NCBI GenBank assembly: GCA_001003725.1
Contig: LCPR01000014.1
Span: 1-43,891 of the forward strand
Source: Candidatus Saccharibacteria bacterium GW2011_GWC2_48_9
GTDB taxonomy: Bacteria > Patescibacteriota > Saccharimonadia > Saccharimonadales > Saccharimonadaceae
DNA length: 43,891 nt
Reading direction: 5' to 3'
Shown: positions 17,506 to 25,471 of the stretch, piece after piece
Layout: each line of letters begins with the position of its first letter
Position numbering within the stretch: the first letter of the stretch is position 1
Position numbers and translations under genes: made by a program
The notes under the pieces: generated by a model
Seen by the model: only the letters and a program-made list of their open reading frames with translations
Database searches by the model: none
What the model was told of the DNA's origin: nothing

Positions 17506-17919
17506 ATGCAAGGTATGCAGATCACCGAAAGCCTCAGCATTCTCGACTTCACAAGGATTGGCCAAGCCATCCTGCCGGGCGACACGCTGCCGACGATCTA
17601 CATCGTTGATCATGTCGAACCGCGGAAGACCTTCTTGAGCTTACTCGCCTACAACCTCAACATCGACGTCGAGCAGATCGGAACTACGGATCACGTGATC
17701 GAAGTCGTCGTCAATGCCCTGCTTGCACCGCGTGACAGCCCGGAGAGCCTCATCAGGTTCATCGATACACTGTACTTGTCGGAGCAGTCGATGGACGACG
17801 ACCACACAGAGGCACTCCTCGATGCAATCCAAGAACGCCAGGGGCTGAGTCCGCTCAACGTCTGGGTATGGAAGACCGAACGCCAGGAATGGGAGAAGGT
17901 CAGACCGCTGCGACAGTAA
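17506..17919 (+). CDS. Hypothetical protein, GC-rich orphan (module F)
   Basis: ATG 17506 with SD-like GTGGGGGT; open frame MQGMQITESLSILDFTRIGQAILPGDTLPTIYIVDHVEPRKTFLSLLAYNLNIDVEQIG...; own promoter and terminator. Confidence 0.7.
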   Translation: MQGMQITESLSILDFTRIGQAILPGDTLPTIYIVDHVEPRKTFLSLLAYNLNIDVEQIGTTDHVIEVVVNALLAPRDSPESLIRFIDTLYLSEQSMDDDHTEALLDAIQERQGLSPLNVWVWKTERQEWEKVRPLRQ

Positions 17920-17939
17920 TGGTCCAGCCCGAGTTAGCC

Positions 17940-17968
17940 GGGGGCGAACAGATCTATTGTTCGCCCCC
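17940..17968 (+). terminator. Hairpin terminator of module F
   Basis: GGGGGCGAACA...TGTTCGCCCCC 11-bp stem about 20 nt after the stop; no long U tract. Confidence 0.6.
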
Positions 17969-18039
17969 ACGGCACCACATGCTACTCTGTCACTTCACCA
18001 AAAATTTTAATGTTGCTTGAAGTTTTTGGTGAAGATAAT

Positions 18040-18337
18040 TTATAAAAGCTGTTCTTTTCTAAACTGCACCATGCGGACTATCAAATCTTCGGGTAGTGGC
18101 TGACCCAGGGGGAATTGCACAGAGCCCTTGCCCTGCTTATATTGCGATAAGTCACTCAGGAATGCTTCGTGCCCCTGCGGAGTGGCGTAAAAACCAATAT
18201 GTTTTGCAAAACCACCAAAATACACTAGCGGTTTTTTTTGCTTCGGGTACTTCACGCCGCACGATTTCACGCAGGCGTAGCAAACGTTTTTTTGCCTCAC
18301 CATCAAACTTGTCGATATATGTGTCAACTTCGCTCAT
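18040..18337 (-). pseudogene. DUF1801 (YdhG-like) family protein, disrupted
   Basis: N-terminal MSEVDTYIDKFDGEAKKRLLRLREIVRREVPEA in one frame (18152..18337) and KKPLVYFGGFAKHIGFYATPQGHEAFLSDLSQYKQGKGSVQFPLGQPLPEDLIVRMV in another (18040..). The usual intervening ISYxMPAFKxNG segment is missing and an A8 tract sits at the junction. Confidence 0.78.
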
Positions 18338-18370
18338 TCTCCCCCTAGCATGCTTTATTAATGTCTATTA

Positions 18371-19282
18371 CTATGCCGCGGCGCCGAGTTTTGCGTAGTG
18401 CTTATCTTTGCACGCTGCCGTATGAAAAAGCAACTCAGGGTTTTGCTTGCAGTTGAGGCATATCAGCACCAAGTCATTACATTCCATGTGCGCGCAGTTT
18501 TCAAAATTATTTGTCGGTCCCTGGCAGTGCGTACAAACTCCAATAGTTTTAGTGTGATCACTAAAGTCTACGGTCATGCGGTCGTCAAACACTCGAAGTG
18601 AACCTTCCCATAGGCCGTCATCGCCATAGGCCTCGCCGTATTTTACGATACCACCGTCTATCTGATAGACGTCTTTAAACCCACGCTTTTTCATCATGGC
18701 GGATATTACTTCACAGCGAATACCCCCGGTGCAGTAGGTGACAACCTTCTTATCTTTGATGTCATCGTATTTTGCACTCTCAAGCTCTTCGATAAAATCA
18801 CGCGAAGTATCGGTGTTCGGCACGATGGCGTTTTTAAATTTGCCTATCTTTGCCTCGTGCTCGTTGCGTCCGTCGAAAAAGATCACATCGTCACCATATT
18901 GCTCGACCAGTTCGTGCACCTGTGCGGGCTTAAGGTGTTGACCACCACCCACTACACCGTTTTCATCAACATCAAACTCATCGTCGCTATTTTTAAACCC
19001 GACAAGTTCTTTGCGATTTTTTACACTCATGCGCGGAAAATCTTCGCGCGATCCGTCCGACCATTTAAATACAACGTCTTTAAAACCCGGAAACTTTTTT
19101 GTTTCTTTGACGTATTTCTTGAGGTCTTCTATCTCACCACCGACTGTGCCGTTGAGTCCGTGTTGACTCACCAATATTCGTCCCCGAAGATTAAGGCTAT
19201 CGCAGAGAGTTTTTTGCCATAGCTTGACAGCCTCCGGGTCGCCGAGCGGAGTGAATTTGTAGTAGAGTAATATCTTTTGCAT
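18371..19282 (-). CDS. trhO: Rhodanese-related protein, tRNA uridine(34) hydroxylase TrhO (YceA) family
   Basis: 303 aa; GRILVSQHGLNGTVGG, FFDGRNEHEAKIGKFKNAI, VVTYCTGGIRCEVISAMMKKRGFKDVYQIDGGIVKYGE, C-terminal Cys-rich zinc-like segment. Confidence 0.92.
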   Translation of the reverse strand: MQKILLYYKFTPLGDPEAVKLWQKTLCDSLNLRGRILVSQHGLNGTVGGEIEDLKKYVKETKKFPGFKDVVFKWSDGSREDFPRMSVKNRKELVGFKNSDDEFDVDENGVVGGGQHLKPAQVHELVEQYGDDVIFFDGRNEHEAKIGKFKNAIVPNTDTSRDFIEELESAKYDDIKDKKVVTYCTGGIRCEVISAMMKKRGFKDVYQIDGGIVKYGEAYGDDGLWEGSLRVFDDRMTVDFSDHTKTIGVCTHCQGPTNNFENCAHMECNDLVLICLNCKQNPELLFHTAACKDKHYAKLGAAA

Positions 19283-19320
19283 CGCTGTTATTATAGCATT
19301 TTACACGGTATTATGCAGCC

Positions 19321-19502
19321 ATGAGCACGTTCGAAACATTCGACCATAGCTCCATTGTGTTCGCTAAAAAGAACTACGCCTGGATAGCACGAGTATCCTT
19401 GAAAGCTAATATATCATAAAAAATGCAGCTCTCGTAGCACTTGCACTTGGGCTAGTAGCACAGACGGCGCCGCTCACAAAAACGCGCACCAAAGCCGTTT
19501 AA
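19321..19502 (+). pseudogene. Possible remnant of a small membrane-protein gene (both ends retained, middle lost)
   Basis: ATG frame MSTFETFDHSSIVFAKKNYAWIARVSLKA, then in another frame NAALVALALGLVAQTAPLTKTRTKAV*, fused around 19408-19425. Confidence 0.4.
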
Positions 19503-20797
19503 GATTTCGTGTAAAACGCTGAGATTTGACGATATGTCTTGGTCGTAAATGCAAGCAATGCGGCCACCACAAGCAGTAAACCTGAAATCAGAAATATGAA
19601 CGCAATACCACGTGCCTCGCCCTCGCCCAGCAGCCAACCGTACTGCATCTTACCGGCATCTGAGTTCATATAAGGTATCACGATAAACTCGGCTATCGGC
19701 GCGACGATAAATGCAGTAATAGGCGCTGCTGATGATTCCAGAGCCTGCGCAAAGCCGAATACTCGACCCTGTCTTTCGTAGGGAACAACCCTCTGAATCA
19801 CCGTTTGCTCAGCAGATTCGATGACAGGTATGAGCACCATATACAACCAGATACCGATGGCATACAGCCACCACCATTCACGTATAGTAAAGAACGCACC
19901 AAGCAGCCCCATAACAACCGCTGCAAGCAGAAGTGTCTTGATCGGCTTTTTACCTAGACCAAACTTGGCAATCAGTAAGCCACCAATCACAAATCCCGTA
20001 CCAGCGACTCCGAACAAGATCCCCCACATTTCTACCGAAAATAACGTCAATCCATACGGATCCATAAGCGCCATGTACGACCCGCCGATAAAGTTGTTGA
20101 GCATAGAGAAAAACAGTAGGCCGAATAGTCCCGGCACCACAGTGATAGCCGCAATACTGCCTTTGATATCAACTTTCTTATTTTCAAGTTCAGGGTCGTG
20201 CGCCACACCCTTTTCTGGAATTTTTACAAATAACATATGGACAAATACGGCTGCCGTTAACACACATGCGATTGCGAGCGTCCAACCCATACCAAGTAGG
20301 CCAATAGACAATCCACTAAACACACTCGTCACAATGAAGCCAAGGCCTTGCACGGTTCCTACGAGGCCATTTGCATTAGCACGTTTTTCTTTTTTTACCA
20401 GCAGTGTGACGATAGTCGATAGTGCTATGTTGCGCATATTTTCTACTACTGCACCGATGAGGATGATTGCCGTAAATAGCCAGAACCATGGCTGGTTGAG
20501 CTGAAGTAGTGTCGCATCCGACAACAGAGCGTAAAACGCGGCTGCAGCCAAGAATAGCGCCAAGGTAAACGCTGAAGCAAATATCATAACGCTTCGTTTT
20601 TTGTGGCGATCGACAACCGTACCGAACCAAATACTACAGAGTGCAACGAGCAGCATATATGAACCGCCGATGATACCTGTAGCAAGCACAGATTTTGTTT
20701 CCAAGTACACCCAAAAAGTCAACGCAAACCAAAGATAACTCGTCGTGACATTCGCGACAAGCGTGTTAATAAGAACTTGGTAGAAATTTCTCATCAC
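19499..20797 (-). CDS. MFS transporter
   Basis: 432 aa, 12 TM-like segments, GTVVDRHKKRSVMIFASAF motif, VPYERQGRVFGFAQAL. Confidence 0.88.
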   Translation of the reverse strand: MMRNFYQVLINTLVANVTTSYLWFALTFWVYLETKSVLATGIIGGSYMLLVALCSIWFGTVVDRHKKRSVMIFASAFTLALFLAAAAFYALLSDATLLQLNQPWFWLFTAIILIGAVVENMRNIALSTIVTLLVKKEKRANANGLVGTVQGLGFIVTSVFSGLSIGLLGMGWTLAIACVLTAAVFVHMLFVKIPEKGVAHDPELENKKVDIKGSIAAITVVPGLFGLLFFSMLNNFIGGSYMALMDPYGLTLFSVEMWGILFGVAGTGFVIGGLLIAKFGLGKKPIKTLLLAAVVMGLLGAFFTIREWWWLYAIGIWLYMVLIPVIESAEQTVIQRVVPYERQGRVFGFAQALESSAAPITAFIVAPIAEFIVIPYMNSDAGKMQYGWLLGEGEARGIAFIFLISGLLLVVAALLAFTTKTYRQISAFYTKS

Positions 20798-20817
20798 CTT
20801 TACTATACATTACGAAG

Positions 20818-20846
20818 TTGTCAATTCTACATATTTTGTATATAAT
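20818..20846 (+). promoter_or_regulatory. Near-consensus sigma70-type promoter of the ABC transporter unit
   Basis: TTGTCA - 17 bp - TATAAT. Confidence 0.8.
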
Positions 20847-20892
20847 CAAAATTACTATGATCTAAAAAGATCCTCTACTCGCCAACGTCCGG

Positions 20893-20952
20893 ATGAGCCG
20901 AACCAATAGCGACTACAAAAAAACCATAGTCACATATCAAGGAGGAGCGTGA
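20893..20952 (+). CDS. Possible 19-aa leader peptide overlapping the ABC transporter start
   Basis: ATG AGC CGA ACC AAT AGC GAC TAC AAA AAA ACC ATA GTC ACA TAT CAA GGA GGA GCG TGA; its TGA overlaps the GTG start (GTGA). Weak SD. Confidence 0.4.
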   Translation: MSRTNSDYKKTIVTYQGGA

Positions 20953-22700
20953 GTTTAAATACCCAAACATTAAAACAGTATTGGCGTCAATCAAGAAAAT
21001 ATAAAGGCTCATACCTGCTGATGATGCTCTTTATTCCTATCGGCGTCGCGTCGATCGATATGGCTCTGCCGTATTTTCTTAGCCAAGCCGTAGGAGCTAT
21101 CGCCGAGAAAAATCCCGACGCCGTTTCTCAGGCTCTCACATTTGCAGCTGTAGTTGGGGTTGTCGGTGTAATATGCAACCTTGTCGGATTTCAGGCGCTC
21201 ACCCGCCATACTGCGCACGTTGTTGCAAGGTTGCGTGAGGCAACATTTCAGCAGCTGCTACAAAAAGATCACGCTTTCTTCACCAACCAAAAAGTAGGTG
21301 CAATGACGGGCCGATACATCGACTATGTCCGAAGTGCCATGACAATCAACGACCTCTTCGTCATACGAACCGTAGGATTCCTATTGTCCGTTGGTGCCGG
21401 CATCACAGTCCTATGGCTTCAATCGTGGCTGCTCGCATGCGTAGTATTGGGTTTTATATTTGTACTGATCTTACAAATTCGCTGGAGTGCGAAATTTCGT
21501 GCACCATGGCGACACGAGCGCAAAACACTTGTCAGTGAAATACATGGCGAAGTTGCCGATGCACTCACCAACAACCTTGTCGTGCGAACGTTTGGTGGTG
21601 AAAAACGTGAGGTAGAATATCTACTCTCAAAAACACATCGGTTTGAAAAGATTTTCACAAAAGATATCGGCTTTGCTCTCGGCGAAGGTTCTGCGCGCGT
21701 TGCGCTCATGGCAACTATACAAATTACTACTATTGTCATAGCGACCTCGATGGTGCAAGATGGTACGCTCACTATCGCGGCCGCTATATTTACCGTTGCC
21801 TACCTTCAGCGACTAGGCTCGCAGATCTTTACGCTTGGTGAAATGATCAACGGTTACGATCAAGCATTCCTCGATGCCCAGCCCATGACAGAAATGCTGC
21901 TCGCCGAAAATGTGATAAACGACAAGGACGATGCACAAGAATTAACGGGAGTATCTCCAACAGTACAGTTCGACCATGCGAGCTACCGATATAGTGACGG
22001 CAACGAAGATGTACTCAAAGATATTGACGTTACTATTCCTGCTGGCCAAAAGGTTGGACTTGTTGGTCCGAGTGGCGCCGGCAAAACAACAATATCTCAA
22101 CTGTTGCTGCGCTTTGCTGATGTGACAAATGGCGCTATCAAGATATCGGGCCACGACATACGAAACATAACCCAAGAAAGTCTGCGTGCACATATCGCCT
22201 ACGTTCCCCAGGAGCCCATGCTGTTTCATCGAAGCCTTCGCGAAAACATCGCGTACGGTCGGCCCAATGCAAGCGACGAAGAAATCATACAGGCAGCCAA
22301 ACAAGCCAACGCGTTTGAGTTCATACAAGATTTGCCGGAAGGCCTTGATACTACGGTCGGTGAACGTGGCGTAAAACTAAGTGGCGGCCAAAGGCAGCGC
22401 ATCGCCATCGCCCGTGCCATACTTAAAGATGCACCGATATTGGTACTTGACGAAGCGACCTCTGCACTCGATAGTGAGAGCGAGAAGCTCATTCAAGACT
22501 CACTCGAGAAGCTCATGCACGGGCGCACTAGTATCGTCATTGCGCACCGACTCTCTACTATCGCCAAACTCGACCGCATCATAGTGCTCGATAAAGGTCG
22601 GGTAAAAGAAGATGGTACCCACCAAGAGCTACTACGCAAAAAGAACGGTATATATGCTTCTCTTTGGAGCCACCAGAGCGGCGGTTTTATCGAAGAATAG
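20949..22700 (+). CDS. ABC transporter, fused permease/ATP-binding (MsbA/LmrA-like exporter)
   Basis: 583 aa; six-TM N-terminal domain; Walker A GPSGAGKTT, Q-loop YVPQEPMLF, signature LSGGQRQR, Walker B ILVLDEATSALD. GTG start with GGAGGAG. Confidence 0.93.
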   Translation: MSLNTQTLKQYWRQSRKYKGSYLLMMLFIPIGVASIDMALPYFLSQAVGAIAEKNPDAVSQALTFAAVVGVVGVICNLVGFQALTRHTAHVVARLREATFQQLLQKDHAFFTNQKVGAMTGRYIDYVRSAMTINDLFVIRTVGFLLSVGAGITVLWLQSWLLACVVLGFIFVLILQIRWSAKFRAPWRHERKTLVSEIHGEVADALTNNLVVRTFGGEKREVEYLLSKTHRFEKIFTKDIGFALGEGSARVALMATIQITTIVIATSMVQDGTLTIAAAIFTVAYLQRLGSQIFTLGEMINGYDQAFLDAQPMTEMLLAENVINDKDDAQELTGVSPTVQFDHASYRYSDGNEDVLKDIDVTIPAGQKVGLVGPSGAGKTTISQLLLRFADVTNGAIKISGHDIRNITQESLRAHIAYVPQEPMLFHRSLRENIAYGRPNASDEEIIQAAKQANAFEFIQDLPEGLDTTVGERGVKLSGGQRQRIAIARAILKDAPILVLDEATSALDSESEKLIQDSLEKLMHGRTSIVIAHRLSTIAKLDRIIVLDKGRVKEDGTHQELLRKKNGIYASLWSHQSGGFIEE

Positions 22701-22748
22701 AAGTAAGCTTTACTAGCATGCTCTGCGCCCCTCAGATATTCTATAGAT

Positions 22749-23663
22749 ATGAGCGAAACACCAACCCACACACGAGTCCGCGAACAGATGAATCTCAGCA
22801 ATGCGGTGTACGAGGCTATCGACACGCCAACGGCGAGCGGTGAACATGCCCACAAAGTTATACTGCGCGATTGTTTAGGCACGCTGGCTGTTGCACTCGA
22901 AAATTCCTATAAATTTGGCTGTGCAAGCGATGCGACTCACAGTCGTATGCTTGGACACTTTGCGCAAAATGGACTCACCACAAACAACATTACCTACGCT
23001 CCCTACCCAGAATATAGAGCATATGCTCGCAACATACGCCGCACTAAACCAAAGTTATATAGCGCACCAGATGCGGCACTTGCAGAAGTATTTGCAGCGT
23101 ACGGAGATATCGCTCGTGCAACCTGGGACACGCAAGGTAACCCAGAGCCTGATTCGCGCCATGCAGTACATGTGACAGCACTAGCCGCACCCTATGCGCT
23201 ACGCGAATATCCCGATCTAGACGCATCGCTTGTTTCAAGCTATAGTCTAGTCCACGACATACTCGAGTGGCACGCGGGCGACACACCCACACTAAATTTA
23301 TCGACACAAGGCCACGTTGAAAAAGAGACGAAAGAAGCAGAAGCGCTCGAGCTATTCTGTACTACATTTTCACCAGAATACCCCAAGCTTGTCACACTAG
23401 TAACAGACTACGAAGAACTGGTAAACGACGAGGCCAAGTACGTCAAAACATTCGACAAACTAGACCCCGGGTTCACCCACTTTGGCAATAAAGGAAAAGC
23501 CATCAAAGAGCTTGGTATCGATAGTCCAGAAACATTTTGGCGCGAACATCACAATACGTACGTGCGAATGTCTCGCTATGCGCTAGATTTTCCAAGAATA
23601 CTCGAAGACAGGGATACTCGTGCGCAGATGATCGAAGAACTTGCCTGGCCAAGCGCTCAGTAA
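22749..23663 (+). CDS. HD-domain phosphohydrolase-like protein (YfbR-like/HD_3)
   Basis: DSRHAVHVTALA...SYSLVHDILEWHAGDT...EKETKEAEALELF...DEAKYVKTFDKLDP gives an H...HD...D pattern. Confidence 0.7.
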   Translation: MSETPTHTRVREQMNLSNAVYEAIDTPTASGEHAHKVILRDCLGTLAVALENSYKFGCASDATHSRMLGHFAQNGLTTNNITYAPYPEYRAYARNIRRTKPKLYSAPDAALAEVFAAYGDIARATWDTQGNPEPDSRHAVHVTALAAPYALREYPDLDASLVSSYSLVHDILEWHAGDTPTLNLSTQGHVEKETKEAEALELFCTTFSPEYPKLVTLVTDYEELVNDEAKYVKTFDKLDPGFTHFGNKGKAIKELGIDSPETFWREHHNTYVRMSRYALDFPRILEDRDTRAQMIEELAWPSAQ

Positions 23664-23684
23664 CGCAGCCTATCGCAACAAAAA

Positions 23685-23703
23685 ACACCCCTTTACGGGG
23701 TGT
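23685..23703. terminator. Bidirectional rho-independent terminator
   Basis: AAAAAACACCCC-TTTAC-GGGGTGTTTTTT between convergent genes. Confidence 0.9.
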
Positions 23704-23724
23704 TTTTTGCAGTACTATCTAGAG

Positions 23725-24450
23725 CTACTTAGAATCTGTATTGTTCTGCTCTTGAGTTTCCTCAGGAGTCTCCGCACCGTTTTCAGCCTCTACGCTATCA
23801 ACATCCGCTTCGGCGTCACCGCCAGCAGCATCGTTGGCAGCCTGCAATGCGCTTGGCTCATAGACACTTGCTATCACAAGCTCCGTGATACTATGTTGCT
23901 CTTCGTCGTCATTTGCACGTTGGTCGACATGGTCAACAAGCTCAACGTTTTCTGGCAACGTGATATCAGCAACCGTCAGGCGCTCACCTGGCTCAGCCAA
24001 GTTGGCGATAGAAACTTCAAGCGACTCTGGAAGATCCATAGGCAGTGCCTTCACTTCGATTTTCTCGAGTGACTGCAGCACAACGTAGCCAGATTTCTCT
24101 GCTTCGCTCTCACCTACACCTGTGAGGTGGATTGGTATTTCTGCTACCACGGTTTCTTTTGCGTTTACTGCGTGAAACGATACGTGATTGATGCGGTGCT
24201 TGACCACGTCAAATTCGACGTCTTTGATCATCGCAATACGCTTTTTGCTACCAATAGTGAGGTGCACCGGTGAGTGGCTCCCTGCTTGGCGATAGATTTT
24301 TTCTAGTAGGTTATGATCTGCTTGCACACTCACTGGAGTCATACCAGGACCATATACAACTGCAGGCACTATCGATTGTTTGCGAAGTTGCGCGACTTTT
24401 TTACCGTGCACTTCTCGTTCGTCTAATTTTAATTCAATTTTATTTCCCAT
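23725..24450 (-). CDS. rplY: 50S ribosomal protein L25/general stress protein Ctc
   Basis: 241 aa; KLDEREVHGKKVAQLRKQSIVPAVVYGPG, DVEFDVVKHRINHVSFHAV, acidic C-terminal tail. Confidence 0.93.
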   Translation of the reverse strand: MGNKIELKLDEREVHGKKVAQLRKQSIVPAVVYGPGMTPVSVQADHNLLEKIYRQAGSHSPVHLTIGSKKRIAMIKDVEFDVVKHRINHVSFHAVNAKETVVAEIPIHLTGVGESEAEKSGYVVLQSLEKIEVKALPMDLPESLEVSIANLAEPGERLTVADITLPENVELVDHVDQRANDDEEQHSITELVIASVYEPSALQAANDAAGGDAEADVDSVEAENGAETPEETQEQNNTDSK

Positions 24451-24531
24451 ATCTCTCCTTTTCGATTAGGATACTTTTACGGAAACAACCGTCTTTTTAT
24501 TATACCATTTACGTGAGCCCTTTCCTAATGT

Positions 24532-25287
24532 GTGATAAAATTGTACTATATAAACCTGCGACGTTTTTTGCCTTTTATCATTCTTGCTTTCGTGGTAGCA
24601 CTCGGAGCCTACGGATATCTCAGTATCGAGCATTACGGCCTACAAAATCTAGTGTCGCTTATCAGTATTTACGGTGTAGCGGCAATCATCTTTGCAGAAT
24701 CAGGGCTGCTGATAGGATTCTTTCTTCCCGGCGACAGTTTGTTGTTCACTGTAGGTTTCTTGATTTATCAAGGTGTTATCGACTTCAATATTCACACAGC
24801 AGTCGTCATCTTTTTTCTGGCAGCAGTACTTGGAGACAGTGTAGGCTATACGTTTGGCAATCGTGTTGGGCGTAAACTTTTTAAACGCAAGAATTCACTG
24901 CTATTTAATCGTGAAAACCTTGAGTACGCCGAGGCCTTCTATACCAAGCACGGCGGCAAAACAATTATCATCGCAAGATTTGTACCTGTGGTTCGTACAT
25001 TTGCCCCTATCGTCGCTGGTATTGGCCATATGAGCTACAAGCGTTTTCTCGCGTTTAATGTCATCGGTGCGTTTATCTGGGCAGTTGGCGCTACATACTT
25101 AGGCTACTATGCGGGTACGTGGATCGAACGCTACAATATCAATATTGAGTACGTCATCATCGGCATCATCATCGTGACACTGGCTCCTATTTTTATTCAT
25201 CTCTTTAAAGATAAGAAGCAGCGTCGGGCGATCTTAAAGCTTTTCAAACAGCAAATTCGTGCATTCACAGGAAATAACAAAAAATAA
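24532..25287 (+). CDS. DedA family membrane protein
   Basis: 251 aa; FAESGLLIGFFLPGDSLLFTVGFL, GDSVGYTFGNRVGRKLF, ARFVPVVRTFAPIVAGIGHMSYKRFLAFNVIGAFIW. Confidence 0.93.
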   Translation: MIKLYYINLRRFLPFIILAFVVALGAYGYLSIEHYGLQNLVSLISIYGVAAIIFAESGLLIGFFLPGDSLLFTVGFLIYQGVIDFNIHTAVVIFFLAAVLGDSVGYTFGNRVGRKLFKRKNSLLFNRENLEYAEAFYTKHGGKTIIIARFVPVVRTFAPIVAGIGHMSYKRFLAFNVIGAFIWAVGATYLGYYAGTWIERYNINIEYVIIGIIIVTLAPIFIHLFKDKKQRRAILKLFKQQIRAFTGNNKK

Positions 25288-25296
25288 CTCTCACGC

Positions 25297-25326
25297 TTGC
25301 AGCTCTGCAAACATTCGAGCTATAGT
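25297..25326 (+). promoter_or_regulatory. Putative promoter for the sRNA between dedA and uvrA
   Basis: TTGCAG - 18 bp - TATAGT. Confidence 0.5.
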
Positions 25327-25332
25327 TGTGAT

Positions 25333-25468
25333 AGCCGCGCATGCGCGGGGCAACACAGTGACATCCGAGAGGATTGGTTAAGAAGCAGCCTTCCTTGACA
25401 GCGTAAGTAATAGCGCCTCGGACGAGTGTTTGTCGCCCAGCCAACTTATTTGTTGGCTGGGCCTTTTA
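25333..25468 (+). ncRNA. Putative standalone structured sRNA of unknown family
   Basis: No ORF. Palindrome CCGCGCATGCGCGG; long-range pairing TCCGAG/CTCGGA; internal hairpin GTTAAGAAG-CAGC-CTTcCTTGAC; ends in terminator GCCCAGCCAAC-TTATT-TGTTGGCTGGGC-CTTTT. Confidence 0.55.
25435..25462 (+). terminator. Rho-independent terminator of the putative sRNA
   Basis: GCCCAGCCAAC-TTATT-TGTTGGCTGGGC followed by CTTTT. Confidence 0.85.
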
Positions 25469-25471
25469 CCT

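Noticed and set aside
25333-25440. Possible SRP (4.5S) RNA because of AAGCAGCC
   Set aside because: The conserved GGUCAGG...GGAA...AGCAG domain IV arrangement is not present; AAGCAGCC here sits inside a different hairpin. Kept as an unknown sRNA.
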